From: Alphaproteobacteria bacterium
GTDB taxonomy: Bacteria; Pseudomonadota; Alphaproteobacteria; Zavarziniales; Zavarziniaceae
DNA: 5,686 bases
NCBI GenBank assembly: GCA_021774355.1
Contig: JAJFJE010000214.1
Location: 1-5,686 of the forward strand
Reading direction: 5' to 3'
This document shows, in pieces, positions 1 through 4,754 of the stretch; within the stretch, counting starts at the first letter, position 1; each line of letters begins with the position of its first letter. The notes under the pieces are model-generated. The model was given only the letters and a program-made list of their open reading frames with translations. It was not told the DNA's origin and did no database searches. The position numbers were made by a program, and so were the translations under genes.

Positions 1-39
1 AACCGAAGGTCGGGAGTTCAATCCTCTCTGCCGGCACCA
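1..39 (+). tRNA. tRNA gene, 3' part only (amino acid not determinable)
   Basis: The window opens inside a tRNA gene. The T arm is clear: stem GGGAG (12-16), seven-base loop TTCAATC (17-23), and stem CTCTC (24-28). The 3' acceptor strand TGCCGGC (29-35), discriminator A (36) and encoded CCA (37-39) follow. Counting back gives a five-base variable loop (7-11) and the 3' side of the anticodon stem, ACCGA (2-6), so this is a class I tRNA. The anticodon lies outside the window, so the identity is open. The 5' acceptor strand should read GCCGGCA or close to it. No T-rich terminator follows the CCA. tRNA 3' ends are common integration sites, but I found no second copy of this end downstream. Confidence 0.88.
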
Positions 40-334
40 TTTCCCCCTCTCTGAGCATAAAAGTCCAGGTGTTGGCCTCCACGTTCATCCAACCTTGTTC
101 TCAATCAGGACGCGGCTGGTTGTCCCTGAATTCCCCTGAAAGCCTCCGTCTGCTCCAACGCTGCACTGCGTCGATCTCCGAGGTCGATCGGGGCGTCCAA
201 CACTTTCAGAAGCTCCTGCGCGTGTTCAAGGCGTAGGGGGAAGTTCCAGTCGGCCTCGGACAACACGCTGCCCGTGCGGTGGCCATGCTGTCGCGGTCAC
301 CCTCATCCGCAAGCCGAGCCTGGCTGGAGAATCT
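40..334 (-). other. 295-base stretch without a confident gene; possible gene remnant on the minus strand
   Basis: Nothing here is a convincing intact gene. On the minus strand a 53-codon frame from a GTG at 266 to a TGA at 107-105 has a protein-like, helix-forming composition (it contains LRLEHAQELLKVLD, then an acidic and alanine-rich tail). An in-frame TGA lies just upstream (about 298). A neighbouring frame carries a plausible continuation (LADEGDRDSM) near 285-310, which would fit a frameshifted 3' end of a larger gene. No family is recognised. The stretch has a lower GC content than the rest of the window and lies right after the tRNA, which fits the scar of an old insertion. Chance open frames in GC-rich DNA remain an equally good explanation. 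Confidence 0.22.
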
Positions 335-658
335 TCAGGGCCCGATGGCGCGGGATTGGTCCTCATCGGACACGCCGGTTGCCAGCAATTCGGCCGAAAC
401 CCGCTTGAGGAATCGCCTGTGTCGGCCATCCGGCGCAAAGCTCGCAGCCAGCATGTGGTCGCCGATCACCATGAATGCCTGTTCGCCATAATGCTGGCGA
501 TAGCGAACAGCGGCCTGGCTGACGTCGGCGTCGGACGGTTCTCGCCTGCGGTCGAACCGCTTTGCGATAAGGATGGGTACCCCGCCGATGATCCCCACCC
601 CATACCAGGGGGCGATGCCCGCATAAATCCAGGTCATAATAGTCGAGAGGAAATCCAC
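335..658 (-). CDS. small single-TM membrane protein, function unknown; putative target of the divergent C-type regulator
   Basis: This 107-aa frame starts at a GTG (658), with a weak GGTGGG five bases upstream; an in-frame ATG at 637 (residue 8) is the alternative start. Residues about 8-32 form one hydrophobic, aromatic-rich membrane segment (IYAGIAPWYGVGIIGGVPILIA), followed by a basic stretch (KRFDRRR, about 33-39). That pattern predicts a short outside N-terminus and a cytoplasmic C-terminus. The soluble part (about 42-95) looks like a real folded domain (RYRQHYGEQAFMVIGDHM, then FAPDGRHRRFLKRV). I do not recognise the family. The gene is divergent from the XRE regulator at 774, and the 115-bp gap holds C-protein-type operators, one 25-44 bases upstream of this start. 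In restriction-modification systems that operator sits before the methyltransferase gene, but nothing here resembles a methyltransferase. The other frames over this region give less protein-like sequences. Confidence 0.6.
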   Translation of the reverse strand: MDFLSTIMTWIYAGIAPWYGVGIIGGVPILIAKRFDRRREPSDADVSQAAVRYRQHYGEQAFMVIGDHMLAASFAPDGRHRRFLKRVSAELLATGVSDEDQSRAIGP

Positions 659-682
659 AGACGCCCACCGGCTTGGTCTGGA

Positions 683-702
683 CTGTAGACTATCGTCAAC
701 AT
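683..702. promoter_or_regulatory. OM-like single operator for a C-type controller protein, upstream of the membrane-protein gene
   Basis: The core TGTAGACTATCGTCAACA (684-701) is an imperfect dyad (TGT...ACA outside, GAC...GTC inside). From memory, the C.Esp1396I operator at the methyltransferase promoter (OM) has core TGTAGACTATAGTCGACA, which differs at only two of these 18 positions. In that system a single C-protein dimer binds OM and represses the methyltransferase gene. Here the site lies 25-44 bases upstream of the GTG of the minus-strand membrane-protein gene. On that strand it includes TTGACG (699-694), a possible -35 element, so binding would be expected to block transcription. I saw no good -10 at the right distance. 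The assignment rests on remembered consensus sequences. Confidence 0.66.
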
Positions 703-721
703 CGGTGCTTGCGAACCAAAA

Positions 722-756
722 ATGTGACGATGAGTCCGTGGACGATTAGTCGACAT
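722..756. promoter_or_regulatory. double C-box (OL + OR), autoregulatory operator of the XRE/C-type gene
   Basis: Two near-identical 11-mers, GACGATGAGTC (726-736) and GACGATTAGTC (741-751), are in direct orientation and separated by exactly CGTG (737-740). They are flanked by ATGT (722-725) and GACAT (752-756), giving outer TGT/ACA symmetry. As I recall it, the C.Esp1396I OL+OR operator has the same architecture and the same 35-bp length: ATGT, an 11-bp site, CGTG, an 11-bp site, AACAT. About 24 of 35 positions agree, including the hallmark AGTC-CGTG junction. In known systems a C dimer first binds OL and activates the C promoter, and a second dimer then fills OR and represses it. The site ends 17 bases before the ATG at 774, as expected for autoregulation. 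No convincing -10 hexamer is visible between them. Confidence 0.72.
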
Positions 757-773
757 TCCGCCGCCATGCGGTC

Positions 774-998
774 ATGGTGGATTATGCGAAAATCCTGGCG
801 GGAAACGTAAAGGCGGCGCGCAAGGCCCTCGACCTGTCGCAGGAAGCGCTTGCCCTGGAAGCCGAGATCGACCGGACCTACATCTCCGGGATCGAGCGGG
901 CCTTGCGCAATCCGTCGCTCGACCTGATCGTCAGGCTGGCCGACAGCCTCAAGACGACGCCGGCGGCGCTGCTGACGCCGGCGGCGGGCCGCCCCTGA
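774..998 (+). CDS. XRE-family regulator of the restriction-modification controller (C protein) type, apparently solitary
   Basis: This 74-aa protein is a single Cro/C1-type HTH domain, close in size to R-M controller proteins (about 75-80 aa). Helix 1 covers about residues 4-19. The HTH consists of SQEALALEA (22-30), a turn, and the recognition helix RTYISGI (34-40). The segment DRTYISGIER (33-42) followed by RN (45-46) matches C.Esp1396I as I recall it, including the DNA-contacting R, T, Y and a later R. Helices at about 49-59 and 63-68 would form the dimer interface. ATG 774 is the only sensible start. It has no Shine-Dalgarno sequence, which fits the leaderless transcripts known for several C genes. 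The double C-box just upstream indicates self-regulation. No endonuclease or methyltransferase gene is adjacent: the next gene is a convergent pilin gene. DRTYISGIER also occurs in XRE proteins outside R-M systems, so the operator is the stronger evidence. Confidence 0.88.
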   Translation: MVDYAKILAGNVKAARKALDLSQEALALEAEIDRTYISGIERALRNPSLDLIVRLADSLKTTPAALLTPAAGRP

Positions 999-1013
999 CG
1001 GTCCGCGGCGTCT

Positions 1014-1029
1014 GCCCCCTTCAGGGGGC
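1014..1029. terminator. possible shared terminator hairpin between convergent XRE and pilin genes
   Basis: GCCCCC (1014-1019), loop TTCA (1020-1023) and GGGGGC (1024-1029) form a six-base-pair GC-only stem. It lies 16 bases after the XRE stop and overlaps the pilin stop codon (TGA, 1023-1021 on the minus strand). There is no T-tract on either side, so it may only assist termination. Confidence 0.38.
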
Positions 1030-1218
1030 CGGGGCGGTGGCGCCGGTGACCAGATCGGCGATGGCGGTAAAGGTCGTATTCAGGCCGCCGCTCAGAATCC
1101 CCACCCCGGCGATGACGATGCCGGCCATGAGCGCGCCGATCAGGACATATTCGATGGCGGTCGCCCCGCGCTCGCCATCGTCCCATCGGACCAGACGGGT
1201 GTTCAGAAAATCCAGCAT
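1021..1218 (-). CDS. Flp/Fap-type (class IVb) pilin subunit
   Basis: This is a 65-aa prepilin of normal Flp length. The short, partly charged leader (residues 1-18, ending GERG) is followed by the processing motif G18/ATAIEY, with the invariant Glu at +5 and Tyr at +6 of the mature protein. A hydrophobic helix (about 25-43, VLIGALMAGIVIAGVGIL) anchors the subunit in the membrane and packs it in the pilus core. The tail NTTFTAIADLV is typical of the family. A TadV/CpaA-type prepilin peptidase would cut after Gly18, and Tad/Cpa machinery would assemble the pilus for surface attachment. The start ATG has a good Shine-Dalgarno sequence (GGAGGG, six bases upstream). No tad/cpa genes are in the window, so the pilin is either a lone extra copy or far from its machinery. 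The gene is divergent from the SPFH gene at 1376. Confidence 0.93.
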   Translation of the reverse strand: MLDFLNTRLVRWDDGERGATAIEYVLIGALMAGIVIAGVGILSGGLNTTFTAIADLVTGATAPAP

Positions 1219-1375
1219 CGGCCCTCCGTCAATAACGGCGACATTCTATCCCAAATCGGCGCTATTGCCTATAGGGCGGCGCGGCGTGTCTGTTGTCACA
1301 GCGGCGTGCATTCCCGGATGACAGGAACCGTCCGGCCGGCGACCATCGGGCCTTTCTCGGGAAAAGGGGCAGGCA
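1219..1375. promoter_or_regulatory. divergent promoter region of pilin and SPFH genes
   Basis: This 157-base gap must carry the start signals of both flanking genes. On the minus strand TAGAAT (within GGATAGAATG, about 1245-1253) is a fair -10 candidate for the pilin, about 28-34 bases before its ATG, but I see no good -35 at 16-18 bases. No CtrA full site (TTAA-N7-TTAAC) is present, although such sites control pilins in some alphaproteobacteria. Before the SPFH ATG there is a purine-rich AAAAGGGGCAGG (1362-1373) that can serve as ribosome binding site. Confidence 0.35.
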
Positions 1376-2287
1376 ATGGCACGACCGACAGATGATGGCA
1401 CCAATTCTTCCCTGATGCGCGGCGGTGGCGCCCCTGGCGGCAAGCTCCGCAAGCTGGCGCTGGGGGTGGCCGCGGTGGCCGCCTTCATCGTGGTGCTGGA
1501 CAGCTGGTACACCATCGACCAGGGCGAAATCGGCGTCGTCCTGCGCAACGGCGCCCTGGTCGGCACGGCCGAGCCCGGCCTCCATTTTCGGGTGCCGCTG
1601 ATCGACAGCGTCGCCATCGTCTCGACCCGCACGGAACGGGAAACCTATGAGCAGGTCTCGTCCTATTCCAAGGACATCCAGGCCGCCGACCTGAAGATCA
1701 CCGTCAATTATCATGTCGACGCCAGCCAGGCGGCCCATATCTACACCACCTATGGCTCGATCGAAGGCGCCGTCGACCGCCTGGTGACGCCGCTCGTCTA
1801 CTCGGAAACAAAGACCGTGTTCGGACAATATACCGCGCAGTCGGCCATTTCCGAGCGGGGCAAGCTGATTACCGATATCGAGGACGAGATCCGCAGCCAG
1901 CTGGCCTCGAGCGGGGTCATCGTCGAAAACGTCCAGCTCGAGAATATCGACTTCTCCGAGGCCTTCGAAAACTCCGTCGAACAGCGGATGCTGGCGGAAG
2001 TCGACGTCGCCAAGCGCAAGCAGGAACTGGAGCAGGAGAAGATCAAGGCCGACGTGGTGCGCACCCAGGCGGCGGCCGCGGCCGACCAGACCCGTGCCGC
2101 CGCCCAGGCCCAGGCCGACGCCACCCGCCTCCAGGGCGAGGCCGAGGCCGGCGCCATCCGGGCCAAGGGCGACGCCCTGGGCGAAAACCCGAACCTGGTC
2201 ACCCTGATCACCGCGGAACGGTGGAACGGCGCCCTGCCGACCACCATGGTCCCCGGCTCTGCCATGCCCTTTATCGGCGTCCGCTGA
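1376..2287 (+). CDS. SPFH/Band 7 (prohibitin-like) membrane protein
   Basis: This 303-aa protein has the standard architecture of the stomatin/prohibitin/flotillin/HflC superfamily. A short basic cytoplasmic start (1-26) precedes one membrane helix (about 27-42, LALGVAAVAAFIVVLD). The SPFH domain (about 43-205) begins with TIDQGEIGVVLRNG and PGLHFRVP and contains SKDIQAADLKITVNYHV and GAVDRLVTPLV. A long charged, alanine- and glutamine-rich coiled coil (about 200-268, KRKQELEQEKIKADVV and following) leads to the C-terminal PNLVTLITAERWNGALP motif. Such proteins form large ring or cage oligomers in the membrane and organise proteases or lipid domains. The sequence around 100-170 is closer to prohibitins than to HflC or stomatin. 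There is no FtsH, HflK or NfeD-like partner next to it, so the partner is unknown. ATG 1376 is preceded by AGGGGCAGG. The next gene is convergent, 26 bases away, so this is probably a one-gene transcript. Confidence 0.9.
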   Translation: MARPTDDGTNSSLMRGGGAPGGKLRKLALGVAAVAAFIVVLDSWYTIDQGEIGVVLRNGALVGTAEPGLHFRVPLIDSVAIVSTRTERETYEQVSSYSKDIQAADLKITVNYHVDASQAAHIYTTYGSIEGAVDRLVTPLVYSETKTVFGQYTAQSAISERGKLITDIEDEIRSQLASSGVIVENVQLENIDFSEAFENSVEQRMLAEVDVAKRKQELEQEKIKADVVRTQAAAAADQTRAAAQAQADATRLQGEAEAGAIRAKGDALGENPNLVTLITAERWNGALPTTMVPGSAMPFIGVR

Positions 2288-2313
2288 GCCCCGGCACCCG
2301 GCCGCCCGGACCG

Positions 2314-3609
2314 TCAGGCCCGGGCCGCCACCACCCGGCGGACCGTCAGGACAAGCCCGGCCGCCGCCAGGCACAGGGCACCGGCGATGACAAAGGCGGG
2401 CAGATAGCTGGCAAAGGCGGTCTTGGCGAAGCCGCCGCCCAGGGCCGCGGCCCCGGCGCCAAGCTGGTGGCCGGCAAAGATCCAGCCGAACACCATGTTC
2501 GACCGCTCGGGTCCGAAACGGGCGGCCGCCAGCTTGACCGTGGGCGGCACCGTGGCCACCCAGTCCAGGCCGTAGAACACGGCAAACAGGGACAGGCCAT
2601 AGAAGTCGAAGCCGGTATAAGGCAGGAACAGCAGGGACAGGCCGCGCAGCCCGTAATACCAGAACAGCAGCCAGCGATTGTCATAACGGTCGGACAGCCA
2701 GCCCGAGGCGATGGTGCCGACAAAGTCGAACACGCCCATCAGGGCGAGAATGCCGGCCGCACCCACGGCAAGCAGGCCGTAATCGCCGCACATCGCGACA
2801 AAATAGGTCTGGAACAGGCCATTGGTGCTGAGGCCGCAGACGAAGAAGGTGGCGAACAGGACCCAGAAGGTCCAGTTCCGCGAGGCCCAGGCGAGGGCCT
2901 GGAGCGGCGCGACAAAGATGGTGGTCGTGACGGGCCCCGCCGGCGGCGGCGACAGGGCGGTATCGCCATAGGGCCGCAGACCGAGATCGGCCGGCCGATC
3001 GCACATCACCATCAGCACAGCCACCGCGGCGAGTGCCAGCATGACGCAGAGCAGCATGACGGCCGCCCGCCAGCCGAGGCGCTCGGTGATGTCGGCCAGC
3101 AAGGGCAGGAAGATCAGTTGCCCGGTCGCCGCGCTGGCGGTCAGCAGGCCGACCACCAGACCGCGCCGGGTGGTAAACCAACGGGTCGCGACCGTCGCCC
3201 CGAGCACCAGGGCGGTCAGGCCGGTGCCGACTCCGACCACGAGGCCCCAGCACAGCATCAGGTGCCAGGGCTGGGTCATGACCAGGGCCCCCAGCAGGCC
3301 GCAGGCGATCAGCCCGAGGGCGGTCAAGGTGATGGGGCGCAGGCCGTAGCGGTTCAGCAGGGCCGCGGTAAACGGCCCGATCAGGCCATAAAGGACGAAG
3401 CGGACGGCCAGGGCCGGCGAAATCTCGGCGGGATTCCAGCCATATTCCTGCTCCAGCGGGACGATCAGCACACTCGGCGCACCCACCGTGCCCGAGGTCA
3501 CCAGCATGGTCAGAAAGGTCACCGCGGCCATCGCCCAGCCATAATGGATGCCCCGCCGGGCGAGGCTCGCGGCAAGCGGCTTTGCCATCATGGCCATGGG
3601 CTGCGCCAC
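2314..3609 (-). CDS. MFS transporter (about 12 TM segments), probable organic-anion/monocarboxylate type
   Basis: This protein of up to 431 aa has the two-half layout of the major facilitator superfamily. The first half starts with HYGWAMAAVTF (22-32) and carries a motif-A-like loop (LLNRYGLRP, 84-92), RWFTTRRGLVVGL (143-155) and the ERLGWR segment (176-181). A polar loop (about 203-235) separates the halves, and the second half has GWLSDRYDNRW (303-313, motif A repeat) and a Gly-rich helix near 374-393. The HYGW start and WF-x3-RRG motif resemble oxalate/formate-antiporter and monocarboxylate-transporter-like families, so a small organic anion is likely, but the substrate cannot be read from sequence. 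The GTG at 3609 is the longest start. The ATG at 3597 has AAGGTGG about eight bases upstream and is the better choice (427 aa); Met7 and Met8 are also possible. The gene is convergent with the SPFH gene and divergent from the FNR gene, so probably monocistronic. Confidence 0.9.
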   Translation of the reverse strand: MAQPMAMMAKPLAASLARRGIHYGWAMAAVTFLTMLVTSGTVGAPSVLIVPLEQEYGWNPAEISPALAVRFVLYGLIGPFTAALLNRYGLRPITLTALGLIACGLLGALVMTQPWHLMLCWGLVVGVGTGLTALVLGATVATRWFTTRRGLVVGLLTASAATGQLIFLPLLADITERLGWRAAVMLLCVMLALAAVAVLMVMCDRPADLGLRPYGDTALSPPPAGPVTTTIFVAPLQALAWASRNWTFWVLFATFFVCGLSTNGLFQTYFVAMCGDYGLLAVGAAGILALMGVFDFVGTIASGWLSDRYDNRWLLFWYYGLRGLSLLFLPYTGFDFYGLSLFAVFYGLDWVATVPPTVKLAAARFGPERSNMVFGWIFAGHQLGAGAAALGGGFAKTAFASYLPAFVIAGALCLAAAGLVLTVRRVVAARA

Positions 3610-3650
3610 CTTGTCATCGGCATCACGATCGGAGAGGAGACCCTGCCGGG

Positions 3651-3684
3651 CCGGCCGCCGGGACCGGCCGCGGCGGGCCGCCGG
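3651..3684. repeat. GC-rich inverted and direct repeats in the MFS leader
   Basis: CGGCCG occurs at 3652-3657 and again at 3665-3670; it is self-complementary, so the copies can form a six-base-pair hairpin with a seven-base loop. GGCCGCCGG is directly repeated at 3653-3661 and 3676-3684. If the MFS transcript starts upstream in the AT-rich part, this lies in its 5' untranslated region, 40 or more bases before the start codon, and would be strongly folded. No known riboswitch is recognised. Chance structure in very GC-rich DNA is possible. Confidence 0.33.
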
Positions 3685-3802
3685 AAAAGCCGGTGCGGGG
3701 CGTTATTGGGTGTCATGTCCAAGCCCTAGGACGCGGCCTTTCGCAGTGCAAGGGATCGCCTTGCCCGGTGACGCAAATCAGCCCTGCGCCCGGCGCCGCC
3801 GC

Positions 3803-3830
3803 GCGGCTTTCCCAGCCGCCGAGGTTTTTT
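3803..3830 (+). terminator. terminator-like hairpin with T-tract, rightward, no obvious gene upstream
   Basis: GCGGCT (3803-3808), loop TTCCC (3809-3813) and AGCCGC (3814-3819) form a perfect six-base-pair stem. After CGAGG comes a run of six T (3825-3830). The T-run starts five bases after the stem, which is suboptimal. It would act on a plus-strand transcript, yet no plus-strand gene lies within several hundred bases upstream, because the MFS gene is on the other strand. It could end an antisense or small RNA, or stop read-through into the FNR gene. Confidence 0.4.
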
Positions 3831-3847
3831 CGAGATTTATACTCACC

Positions 3848-3864
3848 GTTAAGTATTTATTAAC
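3848..3864. promoter_or_regulatory. CtrA-type binding site (TTAA-N7-TTAAC) upstream of the FNR gene
   Basis: TTAA (3849-3852), seven bases (GTATTTA, 3853-3859) and TTAAC (3860-3864) match the full consensus of the alphaproteobacterial cell-cycle regulator CtrA at every fixed position. With the G at 3848 the site is also a GTTAA/TTAAC dyad. It lies 88 bases before the FNR start and within the AT-rich promoter-like part, so it could act on the FNR gene, the divergent MFS gene, or both. AT-rich sequence raises the chance of such a match, but it is the only full site I saw in the window. Confidence 0.55.
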
Positions 3865-3951
3865 AAACTTGGCCTATAAACTTATCGGACGTCCTTTCAT
3901 CCGAGCCTATCGAGCTTGGGGAAGCCGGCACAACGATGCTCGGGAGGCGAT

Positions 3952-4725
3952 ATGGGGACCAGGGTCCAGCCACGCTATGACGACCGCAACGGGGCCATGC
4001 CCGCCGCCCACAATCCGCATGCCGCCTGCACCCATCTGCCCACCGATGTGAATTGCGGCGCGTGCAAGGTTCGCGCCGCCAGCATCTGCGCCGCCCTGGG
4101 GGACCGGGACATCAGCGAATTGGAAGACCTGGCCCAGAATGTCCGCTTCGCCGAGAAGGAGACAATCCTGGTCCAGGGCGACCCCGCCAGGGCGGTATTC
4201 AACGTCACCGAGGGGACCATTCGGCTGTACCGCCTGTTGTCCGATGGGCGGCGTCAGATCGTCGGCTTCCTGCTGCCCGGCGATTTCCTGGGCCTGTCCC
4301 TCGCCGACCACTACGCCTTTTCGGCCGACGCCATTGAACCGGTCGGCCTGTGCCGGTTCACCCGCGCCGGCTTCGTCAAGGTCGTCGAGAGCAAGCCGGC
4401 CCTGCTCCGCCGGCTCTATGCCGCCGCGACCCACGAACTGACCCTGGCGCAGGACCACATGCTGCTGCTGGGGCGACGCACGGCCGAGGAACGGGTGGCC
4501 GCCTTTCTGATCGCCTTTCGCAGCCGCCTCCAGCATCGGGGGGCCAGCGGCGTGACCCTGCCCCTGCCGATGACCCGCAACGACATCGCCGATTATCTCG
4601 GCCTGACCCTGGAAACGGTCAGCCGGACCATCTCCAAGCTGGCCCGGGACAGGCTGATCCTGGTGGTGCCGGGGGGCGTCCGGGTGCTCGACTCCCCCCA
4701 TCTGGAGATTCTGGCGGCAGCCTAG
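3952..4725 (+). CDS. FNR-family (Crp/Fnr) oxygen-sensing transcription regulator with [4Fe-4S] ligands
   Basis: This is a 257-aa regulator from ATG 3952, which has GGGAGG (3942-3947) in front; a TTG 36 bases upstream is in frame but lacks support. The N-terminal cluster is Cys35-x2-Cys38-x7-Cys46, with an extra Cys26. The fourth ligand, Cys134, sits in PVGLCRF at the place of FNR Cys122. The cyclic-nucleotide-type beta-roll covers about 52-145 (ILVQGDPARAVFNVTEGTIRLY, GFLLPGDFLGL). The dimerisation helix runs about 150-192 with AEERVAAFL (178-186). The winged HTH (207-245) has MTRNDIADYLGLTLETVSR. The recognition helix E221-x2-S224-R225 equals the FNR E/S/R triad that reads TTGAT-N4-ATCAA. 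All key residues are intact, so it should dimerise without oxygen and control genes for microaerobic or anaerobic metabolism. It belongs to the FnrL/FnrN/AadR type of alphaproteobacteria; a heme- or cNMP-sensing Crp relative is excluded by the cysteines. The long upstream region contains a CtrA-type site. Confidence 0.93.
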   Translation: MGTRVQPRYDDRNGAMPAAHNPHAACTHLPTDVNCGACKVRAASICAALGDRDISELEDLAQNVRFAEKETILVQGDPARAVFNVTEGTIRLYRLLSDGRRQIVGFLLPGDFLGLSLADHYAFSADAIEPVGLCRFTRAGFVKVVESKPALLRRLYAAATHELTLAQDHMLLLGRRTAEERVAAFLIAFRSRLQHRGASGVTLPLPMTRNDIADYLGLTLETVSRTISKLARDRLILVVPGGVRVLDSPHLEILAAA

Positions 4726-4731
4726 GGCCGC

Positions 4732-4754
4732 GGCGGCATGGAGATCATGCCACC
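4732..4754 (+). terminator. possible terminator hairpin after the FNR gene
   Basis: GGCATG (4735-4740), loop GAGAT and CATGCC (4746-4751) form a six-base-pair stem that continues past one C-A mismatch to two more G-C pairs (4732-4733 with 4753-4754). It starts six bases after the stop codon. No T-tract follows, so intrinsic termination would be weak. Confidence 0.36.

Larger units (their letters stand above)
3610..3951. promoter_or_regulatory. 342-base divergent control region between MFS and FNR genes
   Basis: There is no convincing gene here. The MFS-proximal half (about 3640-3700) is extremely GC-rich and rich in repeats. The middle holds a terminator-like hairpin facing right (3803-3830). 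The FNR-proximal part (3825-3885) is strongly AT-rich against its surroundings and carries the CtrA-type site plus several TATA-like hexamers: TATACT at 3838-3843 and TATAAA at about 3876-3881 on the plus strand, and TATAAA on the minus strand at 3843-3838. No -10/-35 pair with good spacing stands out. A 42-codon minus-strand frame (3716 to 3588) overlaps the MFS start out of frame; it is Arg/Pro-rich and probably fortuitous. I found no TTGAT-N4-ATCAA FNR box here. Confidence 0.5.

Noticed and set aside
356..688. A 110-codon plus-strand frame opposite the small membrane protein
   Set aside because: Composition is less protein-like (many His/Pro/Arg in no pattern), while the minus strand shows a clean TM helix plus soluble domain. 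Not fully excluded.
1..1000. Integrated element bounded by a duplicated tRNA end (att site)
   Set aside because: No second copy of the tRNA 3' sequence and no integrase gene were found in the window.
1351..1367. Hairpin CCTTT/AAAGG that could mask the SPFH ribosome binding site
   Set aside because: Only five base pairs with a seven-base loop; too weak to claim regulation.
2288..2326. Terminator between the convergent SPFH and MFS genes
   Set aside because: Only short, interrupted GC stems (GCCCGG with CCGGGC) without a T-run; not better than background in this composition.
1262..2374. A 370-codon minus-strand open frame opposite the SPFH gene
   Set aside because: Low-complexity Gly/Asp-rich antisense shadow; the plus strand has full SPFH motifs.
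2221..3729. A 502-codon plus-strand open frame opposite the MFS gene
   Set aside because: Its translation is Gly/Gln/Arg/His-rich with no fold-like pattern; it is the GC-rich antisense shadow of the clearly recognisable transporter.
3907..4701. A 264-codon minus-strand frame opposite the FNR gene
   Set aside because: Antisense shadow; the plus strand encodes a complete FNR with all key residues.
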